A stretch of 43,949 nucleotides of DNA from the NCBI GenBank assembly GCA_019695215.1, contig JAIBAK010000029.1, forward strand, positions 1 to 43,949, read 5' to 3'. The translations under genes and the position numbers were made by a program. The stretch is from Bacteroidia bacterium. GTDB taxonomy: Bacteria > Bacteroidota > Bacteroidia > UKL13-3. Shown piece after piece: positions 7,267-14,493 of this stretch; position 1 is the first letter of the stretch; the number at the start of each line of letters is the position of its first letter. The notes below the pieces were generated by a model. That model had not been told where the DNA came from and searched no databases. It saw only the letters and a program-made list of their open reading frames with translations.

Positions 7267-8496
7267 TTATCTTAATAAAGTGGTGAGTGACATTTCGAGG
7301 GCTTTGGCGCTGATGCCCGTTTTGCGCGGATGAAACTGCTGCACGCGCATCAGGGTTTTGCGAATGATATTGGAAGTATCTTTAAAAATGGCGGTATCGT
7401 CAAGCTGTGCTTCTTCGCTCATCAGGTAAGCAAACACGCGGGCCATGCCGCAGTTGGCAATAAAATCCGGAATCACACTTACGTGGTTATCGGCAAAGGT
7501 GGCAACGGGGCCCATAAAAATCTGTTCATCGGCAAAGGGCACATTGGCTCCGCAACTGATTACCTCCAGTTCGTTAGCTATCATGCGCTCCAATTGGTCC
7601 TGTGTGAGCAGGCGCGAAGCGGCAGCCGGAATCATAATCTCGGCACCCATGCTCCATATTTTTTCATTCACTTCGTCAAAACTCAGCAGGTTGGGTGCTA
7701 CTAATTTGTTGCCGTCTTTGTGTAAAAACAATTGCCTTACTTCTTCAAACGAGTATCCGTTGGGATTCATCAATCCGCCCGAGCGGTCGATGATGCCCAC
7801 TATTTTAGCTCCGAATCCGGCTAAGTAGTAGGCCGCGGCACTGGCCACATTGCCCCATCCCTGTATAATTACGCGTTTGTTTACGATGTTTCCGTTCCAG
7901 AATTCGTAGTAGTTGCGCACGGCCTCGGCCACACCAAAACCGGTAATCATATCGGCCACCACATATTTTTTAGTTACATCGGGCGAGAGCTGCTCGTGGG
8001 TAATTACTTTCGATACTCCTTCGCGCAGGTTATGAATCATGCGTTTTTTGGCTTCGTCACCGGGCTTGTGGTGCCCCACTACGGTTCCTTCCTGCGGGTG
8101 CTGCAGTCCGTAGTGTTCGGTAATCGGAATCACCTCGTGAATTTCGTCTACGTTTAAATCGCCACCGGTGCCATAGTAGGTTTTGAGCAGAGGCATTACG
8201 GCTTTGTACCAGCGTTCCAAAACACCCTGTTTGCGCGGGTCGGCCGGGTCAAAATTTATTCCTGACTTGGCTCCGCCAATGGGAGGCCCCGATATGGTAA
8301 ATTTTACCTCCATGGTTTTGGCCAGCGAAAGCACTTCGTGTTTGTTTAATCCTTTGCGCATGCGGGTGCCTCCACCGGCCGAACCTCCGCGCAGGGAGTT
8401 AATCACTACCCAGCCTTCGGCTTCGGTTTCGGGGTCTTTCCATTCAAAAACTATTTCCGGTTGTTTTTCTTCAAAGCGTTTTAAAAGCGTTTGCAT
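7267..8496 (-). CDS. Glu/Leu/Phe/Val dehydrogenase
   Basis: A 409-residue amino-acid dehydrogenase. The substrate-binding region contains 'GPPIGGAKSGI', with the catalytic-domain Lys. 'GTGGDLNVDE' carries the catalytic Asp. The Rossmann domain holds 'IQGWGNVASAAAYYL', a GxGxxA-type NAD(P) motif. The family interconverts 2-oxo acids and amino acids (glutamate, or branched-chain or phenylalanine in paralogues). The exact substrate cannot be fixed from sequence by eye, and the Ser in 'GGAKSGI', where Gly is usual, is worth noting. The gene leads a probable two-gene operon with the MscS channel, which starts 4 bp downstream. Confidence 0.85.
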   Translation of the reverse strand: MQTLLKRFEEKQPEIVFEWKDPETEAEGWVVINSLRGGSAGGGTRMRKGLNKHEVLSLAKTMEVKFTISGPPIGGAKSGINFDPADPRKQGVLERWYKAVMPLLKTYYGTGGDLNVDEIHEVIPITEHYGLQHPQEGTVVGHHKPGDEAKKRMIHNLREGVSKVITHEQLSPDVTKKYVVADMITGFGVAEAVRNYYEFWNGNIVNKRVIIQGWGNVASAAAYYLAGFGAKIVGIIDRSGGLMNPNGYSFEEVRQLFLHKDGNKLVAPNLLSFDEVNEKIWSMGAEIMIPAAASRLLTQDQLERMIANELEVISCGANVPFADEQIFMGPVATFADNHVSVIPDFIANCGMARVFAYLMSEEAQLDDTAIFKDTSNIIRKTLMRVQQFHPRKTGISAKALEMSLTTLLR

Positions 8497-8527
8497 TCTT
8501 ATGTTGTTAGTAATTATGTTTTAAATA

Positions 8528-9622
8528 TCAAAAGGCAATCTGATTAAATTTTCCAAACATGGCACCGCCTGTATTATCGGTTTCGGCACCGGTAACGCTG
8601 CTCAGGCAATTGTTTTTTTGCAGTACCCGCAGTACGCCCAGAAAAGCAAAAATGAGGGCTTCCTTAAAATTCACCGTCACGTTATCGGGCACGTGAACCT
8701 GCATGGCGCAATGCTGCTCCAGTTTTTGAATCAGAAAGGTATTAAATGCTCCTCCACCGGTTACCAATAGTTTTTGGTTATTCACCTCGTAGTGCCGGCT
8801 TATTTCGTCAATGCTATGTGCAATTTGTATGGCTATATGCTCGCACAAAGTAGCCAGCTTGTCCTGAGGCGGTATGCGGTAATTTTTGGCTACGGTCCAA
8901 AAGGCTTTGTTTATCCATTCGCGGTTGAGCGATTTGGGCCAGGGCTGAGTGTAAAATTCAATGGCGTTTAAATCGGCCAGCAGGTTGGGTTCTATTGTGC
9001 CTTTGGCTGCTTCGTTTCCGTTTTCGTCATATTCCAATTCCAGCAAACGCGCGGTACGGTTCAGCACAATATTGCAGGGTGCTATGTCAAACGCGTGCAT
9101 GGTTCCGTTGCTGTTGGCAGTGATATTGGCAAAGCCACCCAGGTTTAAACAAAAACCATAATCGCCAAAAAGGTATTTATCGCCAATGGGTACCAGCGGG
9201 GCTCCTTCGCCTCCCAGTGCCACATCGGTAGTGCGGAAATCGCTCACCACAGGCAGTCCGGTGGCGGCATGTATAAACGCACCGTGACCAATTTGCGAAG
9301 TATATCCTTCGGAAGGAGAGTGAAACACGGTGTGTCCGTGAGAAGCAATAAAATCGGCATGAATGCGGTGGCGCTTGATAAAGTCATTGACCAGTTCGCC
9401 TATGTAGCGGCCATAATACGCATCGGTTTTGGCGTAAATCATGGCGGTTTGTTTGTAGAGTTGCGAAAGGCGGTTGCGCCATTTCATTTCGTACGGAATG
9501 GTTTCGGCCGCGTGAATGGCATAGCTCCAGTTCCCGTTTTGCTCCGAGAGCTCACAATAAGCCAGGTCTACTCCGTCCATCGAAGAGCCTGACATAATAC
9601 CTATTACACGATACAATCCCAT
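8528..9622 (-). CDS. anmK: Anhydro-N-acetylmuramic acid kinase
   Basis: A 364-residue ASKHA-fold sugar kinase. The N-terminal signature GIMSGSSMDGVD (residues 8-19), 'ASHGHTVFHSP', 'VVSDFRTTDVALGGEGAPLVP' and 'NLGGFANIT' are diagnostic for AnmK. The enzyme opens and phosphorylates 1,6-anhydro-MurNAc to MurNAc-6-phosphate in cell-wall recycling. 'TGGGAFNTFL' near the C-terminus is the second nucleotide-binding segment. No murQ or other recycling gene is adjacent. The gene has its own promoter-like box upstream and lies 31 bp before the dehydrogenase start. Confidence 0.93.
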   Translation of the reverse strand: MGLYRVIGIMSGSSMDGVDLAYCELSEQNGNWSYAIHAAETIPYEMKWRNRLSQLYKQTAMIYAKTDAYYGRYIGELVNDFIKRHRIHADFIASHGHTVFHSPSEGYTSQIGHGAFIHAATGLPVVSDFRTTDVALGGEGAPLVPIGDKYLFGDYGFCLNLGGFANITANSNGTMHAFDIAPCNIVLNRTARLLELEYDENGNEAAKGTIEPNLLADLNAIEFYTQPWPKSLNREWINKAFWTVAKNYRIPPQDKLATLCEHIAIQIAHSIDEISRHYEVNNQKLLVTGGGAFNTFLIQKLEQHCAMQVHVPDNVTVNFKEALIFAFLGVLRVLQKNNCLSSVTGAETDNTGGAMFGKFNQIAF

Positions 9623-9648
9623 ACGCTAATCTTTCTGTACATCGGGGG

Positions 9649-9656
9649 CAAAGGTA
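9649..9656 (-). promoter_or_regulatory. Promoter -7 element of anmK
   Basis: On the minus strand TACCTTTG matches TAnnTTTG and lies 26 bp upstream of the anmK ATG. No -33 TTTG is found at the usual spacing (one lies only 11 nt away), so support is partial. Confidence 0.4.
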
Positions 9657-9703
9657 GAAATTACCATCAAATGAAAAAACAGGAAGTTGCGGGGGCTAAA
9701 ACC

Positions 9704-11269
9704 CTATTCCCTCACCAATCGCAGCACCTGCTTTCCGGTATTGCCGGTGATGGTAATGAAATAAATGCCTGAAGCCAGTTCGGTAGTGGGAATGGTAGTG
9801 TATTCTGATGTGAGCCGGGCAGCAGTTATTTCCTTTCCGTACATATCACAAATGCGATACGAAGCTTTTTCAACAACCGGATTGAAAGGAAGTCCCCAGC
9901 GAATAGTGAGTTCATCGCCTGCCGGGTTGGGATAGACAACCGCCATGGAAGCGTATGGCAATTCAGGGTGAACCGATGCTTTAATGCCGGCACTGTCCAG
10001 CACAATATTTTCATCGCCCGCCTGATAAAAAGTATAGGCCAGAAAAGTCACCATCATTTCATCAGTGGTTTTTTCTCCCCAGAACACATTTTTTGGAGGG
10101 TTGTTCGGATTATCCGGATTGCTGGTTGTGTTGTTGTACACCACCACGCCCCACAGGTGCTGGTTCAGGGCCAGTTTCTGTATTTTCTGAAACGTGTAAA
10201 ATCCCTGCCAGTGAAAATCCCAGTCGGGAATATACACGTAAGGAGTAGTATCAATATCCGAGGAATTGGTGCTGAAAATTTTATACGACTGCCCTATTTT
10301 GTGCATGTGCGGAAATACCGAAATCACCGAGTAATCGGTGACGTCATTAATAAACCGTTGTTTGCGGGTGGTAATTTGATTGGCCGGAAGAAATAAAATC
10401 GGGTTTATCCGTGAGCCCGGAGCCCAGTCCATCACCGCATCCACAAACACGGGGCGCACATTGGGGCCCGTAGCGTATTTCAGGTTAATGAGGGTGCTGT
10501 CGCTTTGTCCGTTGCTGCCGGGAGCGTAATGCACTTCTATCAGGTAATCGGCACCGGCCGGAATGCGCAGACCCATATTATCGGGCAGTTTGTAGGCACC
10601 TGCTCCCGGTGCCCACACGCAAATGTATTTTACCGATGGGCTGGGCTGCTCGGTGCCGTTGCTGGCAAATCCCGGTGCGGGATCGGCTTTATCTACACTA
10701 TCGGAAAACGAAGTGGGGTCCTGGTATAAAATAATATGGTGCACCACGGCATTATTGCCCGGTACAAATTCAATTTCGTTCAGGTATTTATCGGTGGTGT
10801 AATTGGAGTGAATCACATAGGTGCGGTACACATCGGTGTTTACCGGAACTGTATATTTTAAAGTAGAAACCGTGCGGTCAATATTCTGCATCTGGCTGCC
10901 CGATGGAAACGTAGGTGGTTGGGGAGCATTGGCCAGATTGCCCGATGGAGTGGAGGCGGCTACCCACTGCTGAATTTTGAGAATTTCAGCATCTTTCAGG
11001 TAGCGTTCATCTTTAAGGTGACGGTAGGTTGGGTCGGGTTTCCAGGGCGGCATACTCTTACTTGTTACCGCGGCCGAAATGGCCATGGCATGGTTTACCG
11101 CATCCTGGTAACTCATTAACGGAAACGGACCAATACCCCCGCTGCGGTGGCACGAGGAGCAATTGTTGTAAATAATGGAAGCAATATCGCTGCTCCAGGT
11201 GGGCGTTTGTGCCTGCGTGGCTGTGGCGCACAGGCAGCAAAGCAAAAGGAATACTCGGGCTGGTTTCAT
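9704..11269 (-). CDS. Secreted heme c / PHM-like dicopper monooxygenase-type protein with T9SS sorting domain
   Basis: A 521-residue protein (ATG at 11269; a TTG three codons upstream is also open). Domains in order: signal peptide (to about residue 21); a cytochrome-c-like segment with one heme motif C37-SS-C40-H41; a two-domain region resembling peptidylglycine alpha-hydroxylating/dopamine beta-monooxygenases; and a T9SS type A sorting domain ('VVYPNPAGDELTIRW', ending in KQVLRLVRE). The copper ligands of that fold all seem present: H177-H178 in 'VVHHIILY', H247 in 'EVHYAP', H321-M-H323 in 'FPHMHKIGQ' and M405 in 'DEMMVTFLAY'. It should be exported through the outer membrane and bind one heme and two coppers. 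Substrate is unknown. It appears monocistronic. Confidence 0.82.
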   Translation of the reverse strand: MKPARVFLLLCCLCATATQAQTPTWSSDIASIIYNNCSSCHRSGGIGPFPLMSYQDAVNHAMAISAAVTSKSMPPWKPDPTYRHLKDERYLKDAEILKIQQWVAASTPSGNLANAPQPPTFPSGSQMQNIDRTVSTLKYTVPVNTDVYRTYVIHSNYTTDKYLNEIEFVPGNNAVVHHIILYQDPTSFSDSVDKADPAPGFASNGTEQPSPSVKYICVWAPGAGAYKLPDNMGLRIPAGADYLIEVHYAPGSNGQSDSTLINLKYATGPNVRPVFVDAVMDWAPGSRINPILFLPANQITTRKQRFINDVTDYSVISVFPHMHKIGQSYKIFSTNSSDIDTTPYVYIPDWDFHWQGFYTFQKIQKLALNQHLWGVVVYNNTTSNPDNPNNPPKNVFWGEKTTDEMMVTFLAYTFYQAGDENIVLDSAGIKASVHPELPYASMAVVYPNPAGDELTIRWGLPFNPVVEKASYRICDMYGKEITAARLTSEYTTIPTTELASGIYFITITGNTGKQVLRLVRE

Positions 11270-11329
11270 ATAAGGCAATATCGGGTGATGAGCAAAGATA
11301 TAAACCCGCCCGACAATCCAAAATGAAAC

Positions 11330-11542
11330 TCAGGCTTTTTTTACAAACTCGGTGCGCAGCACCATTTCTGTTTTGTTTATGCGGCAGTCAATCTCGGCCG
11401 GGTCATCGGTGAGGCGAATGTTTTTAACCATGGTTCCCCGTTTCAATACCGTGGATGAGCCTTTTACTTTTAAATCTTTAATGAGGGTTACCGAATCCCC
11501 GTCCTGCAACAGGTTTCCGTTGCTGTCTTTTACTTCTGTCAT
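11330..11542 (-). CDS. PhnA-domain protein (YjdM C-terminal type)
   Basis: A 70-residue protein, '[30 protein letters not shown]...LRTEFVKKA', matching the C-terminal SH3-like domain of PhnA/YjdM proteins. The N-terminal zinc-ribbon of the longer family members is absent. Starts 6 or 9 codons upstream are open (up to 11569), but the family begins at the chosen Met. The name 'alkylphosphonate utilisation' is historical; YjdM is not part of the C-P lyase and its role is unknown. It sits alone between the dicopper protein gene and island 2. Confidence 0.75.
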   Translation of the reverse strand: MTEVKDSNGNLLQDGDSVTLIKDLKVKGSSTVLKRGTMVKNIRLTDDPAEIDCRINKTEMVLRTEFVKKA

Positions 11543-11677
11543 GGGGACAAAACTACCCATTATTTCCACATAAAACCATGAAAGAAATCAGGTGGCAAAT
11601 GGTGTTAGTAGTTTTAAGGTACAAATGGTATTTTTGTTTAATGGGAGCAGCATTGGAGATACCTGAAAGTAAAGAGA

Positions 11678-11690
11678 GCGTTGCAAACGC
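11678..11690. repeat. REP-like palindrome, GCG type (island 2)
   Basis: GCGTT-GCA-AACGC. The flanking AGAGAGCGTT is identical to the copy at 5434; only the loop differs (GCA instead of ACA). Confidence 0.85.
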
Positions 11691-11704
11691 GAAAGGAAAA
11701 AGAG

Positions 11705-11721
11705 ACTCGTTGCAAACGAGT
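11705..11721. repeat. REP-like palindrome, CTC type (island 2)
   Basis: ACTCGTT-GCA-AACGAGT, followed by ATCAGTTCTGG, which matches ACCAGTTTGG after the copy at 5460-5482. The spacing within the doublet is like the one downstream of RAYT. Confidence 0.85.
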
Positions 11722-11765
11722 ATCAGTTCTGGGGGAACAAATTGGACTACCATTATTAATAAAAT

Positions 11766-12134
11766 ATGAAAACAATATACACACGCGTTGCAAACGCGCG
11801 CGAGTTGAGGAGTGAAGAATACGGTAAGTTTTGGAACGCTTTGGATGCGAATGGAGAGTTTGACTCAAAAATTGAAGACTTGCTTTATAGAGGCAAGGAA
11901 ATAAAGGTTGATTTGGATAAAAATCCTGAAACTCCTGACGAAAAAGTGAAGGTTGAGCCCGACAGCAAATTGGAAGGAGAGGCTGTTTTTTTTAAAGACA
12001 TAGACAAACTTGTGGGAGTGGATGATATGGTTAAAGGGGTACTTTTGGTTAATGCCACAAATAAAAATAAAAAAGATCTAACAAAACTTGTTCTTGGATC
12101 AATTGCAGCAAATTCTAATAAAAGACAAAATTAA
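11766..12134 (+). CDS. Hypothetical protein, possibly a gene fragment (island 2)
   Basis: A 122-residue ORF that I do not recognise. Its first codons (MKTIYTRVANAREL) translate the left 27-bp terminal repeat, so the true N-terminus may have been cut off or replaced by the repeat. The rest is highly charged, with an acidic/lysine stretch around residues 50-80 ('DLDKNPETPDEKVKVEPDSKLEGE'), and has no signal peptide. It ends 13 bp before the next gene's start. It could be the surviving C-terminal piece of a larger protein, or noise. Coding status is uncertain, although the frame stays open through 120 codons of AT-rich sequence. Confidence 0.4.
   Translation: MKTIYTRVANARELRSEEYGKFWNALDANGEFDSKIEDLLYRGKEIKVDLDKNPETPDEKVKVEPDSKLEGEAVFFKDIDKLVGVDDMVKGVLLVNATNKNKKDLTKLVLGSIAANSNKRQN
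11779..11805 (+). repeat. 27-bp terminal inverted repeat, left copy (island 2)
   Basis: It contains CGCGTT-GCA-AACGCG with extensions ACACA on the left and CGCGAGT on the right. It is the exact reverse complement of 12671-12697; the pair bounds 919 bp. Confidence 0.9.
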
Positions 12135-12147
12135 TTATAATGTCAAA

Positions 12148-12699
12148 ATGGTAAAGTTGAAATTGTTTTTTTTGTTATTTGTGTCCTGTGCAAGTCATTT
12201 GGCCGCACAGGACACAATAATTTTCTATTTGGGAGAGAAAGATTTTTTCAAATCCGTTGATTCGTTTCTTCCAGAATTCCATGATACGTTACCTGACGGT
12301 GTATATATACAATATGATGTAATGAGGAAGGACAGGAATAAGAAAGGAAAGCATATTCTGGTAATTGGCCAGTTTAAGAATAAATTGAAAGATGGGAAAT
12401 TTGAGATTAATCATTATGGCTATTTCAAGGAAAAGAAAGAGTGGAGGGTTAACCAACAATACATTTGCAATTACAAGTATGGCGTGAAAGATGGATTAGA
12501 GTGTAATTATTACATTTGGTATGGCGGCCTAAGCAGAAAAGTCATGATTTTTCAGGGTGAATACTTAGTCGGAAAAAGGAACGGACTGTTTTTGTATTAT
12601 GAATATGGTTCATTAATGAAAGCAGAAGTTTACAATAACAATACACTTGTCACTACTTACAACTACCCATACTCGCGCGCGTTTGCAACGCGTGTGTGA
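12148..12699 (+). CDS. Small secreted MORN/YwqK-like repeat protein (island 2 cargo)
   Basis: A 183-residue protein. The ATG at 12148 is chosen because it opens a signal peptide (MVKLKLFFLLFVSCASHLAAQ); 20 upstream codons are open but lie in the preceding ORF's end. The mature part contains short repeats of the form 'G.Y..Y......G..K.G.F' ('DGVYIQYD', 'LKDGKFEINHYG', 'VKDGLECNYYIWYGG', 'KRNGLFLYYEYGSL'), as in MORN-type and YwqK antitoxin-like proteins. Antitoxin function is not implied for an exported protein. The last eight codons (SRAFATRV) and the stop lie in the right terminal repeat, so the repeat has donated the C-terminus. Low GC suggests transfer. Confidence 0.7.
   Translation: MVKLKLFFLLFVSCASHLAAQDTIIFYLGEKDFFKSVDSFLPEFHDTLPDGVYIQYDVMRKDRNKKGKHILVIGQFKNKLKDGKFEINHYGYFKEKKEWRVNQQYICNYKYGVKDGLECNYYIWYGGLSRKVMIFQGEYLVGKRNGLFLYYEYGSLMKAEVYNNNTLVTTYNYPYSRAFATRV
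12671..12697 (-). repeat. 27-bp terminal inverted repeat, right copy (island 2)
   Basis: Exact reverse complement of 11779-11805. In this orientation it reads ACTCGCGCGCG...GTGTGT and is related to the composite element at 6093-6134, with similarity extending into the TTAATTT flank. Confidence 0.9.
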
Positions 12700-12822
12700 A
12701 AAATGATTAATTTTACACGATATATTTGTCTGATGTCTGAGCAGGATTAGTTAGATTTGAACTTCGAAGCCACGTGAAAGGATTAGCTGACAGCATAAGC
12801 AGTAGCAACACCATCTTCTTAC

Positions 12823-13425
12823 TCATATCAAATCTTCGCGTTTCAGGTTTTCAAATTGTTTCCGGTGGCTGTCGGCCGGTGGTTGGTACAGTTGCATTTT
12901 GTTTAAAAGCGAAGGCAGGTGTTCATCCGCAAGCAAAATGTTACGGTGTTCGGGTTTTAAAAAACCGTACTCGGTCATGCTGTGTATCATTTGCAGCAGC
13001 GGGTTGTAAAAACCGGCAGTATTAAGCAGCCCGATGGGTTTGCTGTGCAACCCTAACTGCGACCAGGTAAGCATTTCAAATAATTCTTCCATGGTTCCAA
13101 AACCACCGGGCAGGGCAATGGCACCGTCACTCAGTTCATTCATTTTTGCCTTGCGCTGGTGCATGGTATCCACTACAATCATTTGCGTAAGGGCGGGGTG
13201 GGCAATTTCAACGGTTTTTAAAAACTGCGGAATGATACCAATCACTTCGCCTCCCTGCTGCAGGGCGGCATCGGCCACTGCACCCATCAGCCCGATAGCG
13301 GCTCCGCCATACACTACTCCTATTTTTTTTGAAGCCAGTAATGCGCCTGCTTTTTGTGCTTCTTCGGCAAACACCGGCAGGTTGCCTGTGGATGAACCGC
13401 AAAAAATAGTGAGTCGTTTTATCAT
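12823..13425 (-). CDS. LOG family protein (cytokinin riboside 5'-monophosphate phosphoribohydrolase type)
   Basis: A 200-residue Rossmann-like protein with the family motifs 'FCGSSTG', 'YGGAAIGLMGAVADAAL', 'HQRKAKM' and 'PGGFGTMEELFE'. The last is the LOG/TIGR00730 signature PGGxGTxxE. The family hydrolyses nucleoside 5'-monophosphates to base and ribose 5-phosphate. In bacteria the physiological substrate is usually unknown, and many are annotated as putative lysine decarboxylases by mistake. It is a single gene, separated from the upstream pseudouridine synthase by a repeat-containing gap. Confidence 0.88.
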   Translation of the reverse strand: MIKRLTIFCGSSTGNLPVFAEEAQKAGALLASKKIGVVYGGAAIGLMGAVADAALQQGGEVIGIIPQFLKTVEIAHPALTQMIVVDTMHQRKAKMNELSDGAIALPGGFGTMEELFEMLTWSQLGLHSKPIGLLNTAGFYNPLLQMIHSMTEYGFLKPEHRNILLADEHLPSLLNKMQLYQPPADSHRKQFENLKREDLI

Positions 13426-13538
13426 GGATGTTTGAAATGGCTAAGTTACAAAAATTAATCTGTTGTGCGATCAGTTCAACAAAAACCGGGGGTACTGTTC
13501 ATTTTTCATTTACTAAGAACCCGCCAGGGTATCCATAT

Positions 13539-13611
13539 AAACACATAGGCACATAGATTTTTTCTGTTGAATCGCTGTGTGCCTATGTTTAACTATGTTT
13601 CTATGTGTTTT
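13539..13611. repeat. Intergenic inverted repeat built of CTATGT units
   Basis: AAACACATAG and GCACATAG on the left pair with CTGTGTGC, CTATG and CTATGTGTTT on the right, in a nested hairpin about 70 bp long that runs into a T-tract (13609-13616). It fills much of the 282-bp gap between 13426 and 13707. The rest of that gap shows nothing I can name. The hairpin may be a terminator or another dispersed repeat. Confidence 0.6.
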
Positions 13612-13707
13612 TTTTATTTATAATATAGCCGGTGCATAAAAATCACCCGGGAGGCAGCGGCATCCAACACTTGGTAATGGGTGCATTTACCTGATGTATA
13701 CACGAAA

Positions 13708-14391
13708 TCAAAAAATATCTTCCCGTTTCACCCATCGGTATTGCGCGGGTTGCATATTGCCCAGTTCCAGTTTGCCCAATTGAATTCGTGTAAGTTTGGT
13801 TACATAGTTTCCCAGTTTAAAACACATACGTCTTATCTGCCGGTTCATTCCCTGAGTAAGCACAATGCGGAAAGAATGATCTGAAATGATTTCTGCATCT
13901 TTTGCAAAAGCCATTTTCCCGCTTAGCTCCACGCCATTTTTCATTCCCCAAATAAAATCGGTATTAATTGGCTCTTCAGTTTCTACCACATATATTTTCT
14001 CCATATGCGCTTCGGGCAGCATCAGTTTATTGTGCAGGTTTCCGTCATTGGTAAGCAGCAGCAACCCTTCCGAGTTTTTATCAAGCCGGCCTACATGGTA
14101 CATTCCTTTCAGGTTATCGGGCAATTGGGAAGCAAGGTTGTTAGGAATAGTAAGGTTAAACGTGCATTCAATGCCGCGGGGTTTGTAGTACATGGCGTAG
14201 GCAAACAGGTGAGCCTTGCTCAATACAGTATCATCGGCTTTTATTTCGCAGTAAGGGGTGTACTTTTCATTATGCAGGGTTATTTTTCCATTTAGTTTCA
14301 CGCGCCCTTCACTCAGCATTTGCCGCGCCTGCACATGGCTTATATGAAGCTGATGGGCTAAAAAATACGTAAGTCGGTTGCGAAAACTCAT
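13708..14391 (-). CDS. Pseudouridine synthase, RsuA/RluF family
   Basis: A 227-residue protein starting 'MSFRNRLTYFLAHQ' (ATG 14391; 40 more open codons upstream are not family-like). An N-terminal S4 RNA-binding domain ('ISHVQARQMLSEGRVKLNG') precedes the catalytic domain with 'HVGRLDKNSEGLLLLTNDG', which holds the catalytic Asp. 'TQGMNRQIRRMCFKLGNYVTKLTRIQLGKL' is the C-terminal motif. The combination most resembles RluF (23S rRNA U2604) in Bacteroidota, but the target base cannot be decided here. It is transcribed divergently from the aminotransferase gene. Confidence 0.85.
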   Translation of the reverse strand: MSFRNRLTYFLAHQLHISHVQARQMLSEGRVKLNGKITLHNEKYTPYCEIKADDTVLSKAHLFAYAMYYKPRGIECTFNLTIPNNLASQLPDNLKGMYHVGRLDKNSEGLLLLTNDGNLHNKLMLPEAHMEKIYVVETEEPINTDFIWGMKNGVELSGKMAFAKDAEIISDHSFRIVLTQGMNRQIRRMCFKLGNYVTKLTRIQLGKLELGNMQPAQYRWVKREDIF

Positions 14392-14493
14392 GGGTGCAAA
14401 TGCCTGGCGCAAGTATAGGGCTTTCCGGTGGTACCCTGTAAATTCATCCCTTGCAAATTCAAAAAAAAAGGTAACTTGCCCTAAACTTTCTTT

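Larger units (their letters stand above)
11605..11725 (+). mobile_element. Deletion derivative of the RAYT element (non-autonomous, MITE-like)
   Basis: Positions 11605-11643 repeat the RAYT promoter region at about 4828-4864: TAGTTT..TAAG, GTACAA, the TATTTTTG box (11629-11636) and an ATG exactly 5 bp beyond the box. After about 30 bp the sequence passes straight into a copy of the right-hand doublet (11678-11721), so the transposase ORF is missing. The frame after the ATG is not a transposase. I read it as an internally deleted copy that would need a RAYT in trans. Confidence 0.65.

Noticed and set aside
11578..11769. A 63-codon plus-strand ORF across the island 2 doublet
   Set aside because: It reads straight through the two palindromes and the promoter copy, and has no recognisable domain. 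Its coding sequence is explained by the mobile element.
12148..12699. Toxin-antitoxin system based on YwqK-like repeats
   Set aside because: The protein has a signal peptide and no convincing toxin partner. The 11766 ORF is unrecognised and may be a fragment.
12733..12750. Five-codon ORF after a TATATTTG box at 12721
   Set aside because: Too short to support as a gene. It may be the residue of a gene lost at the island 2 border, but nothing downstream confirms that.
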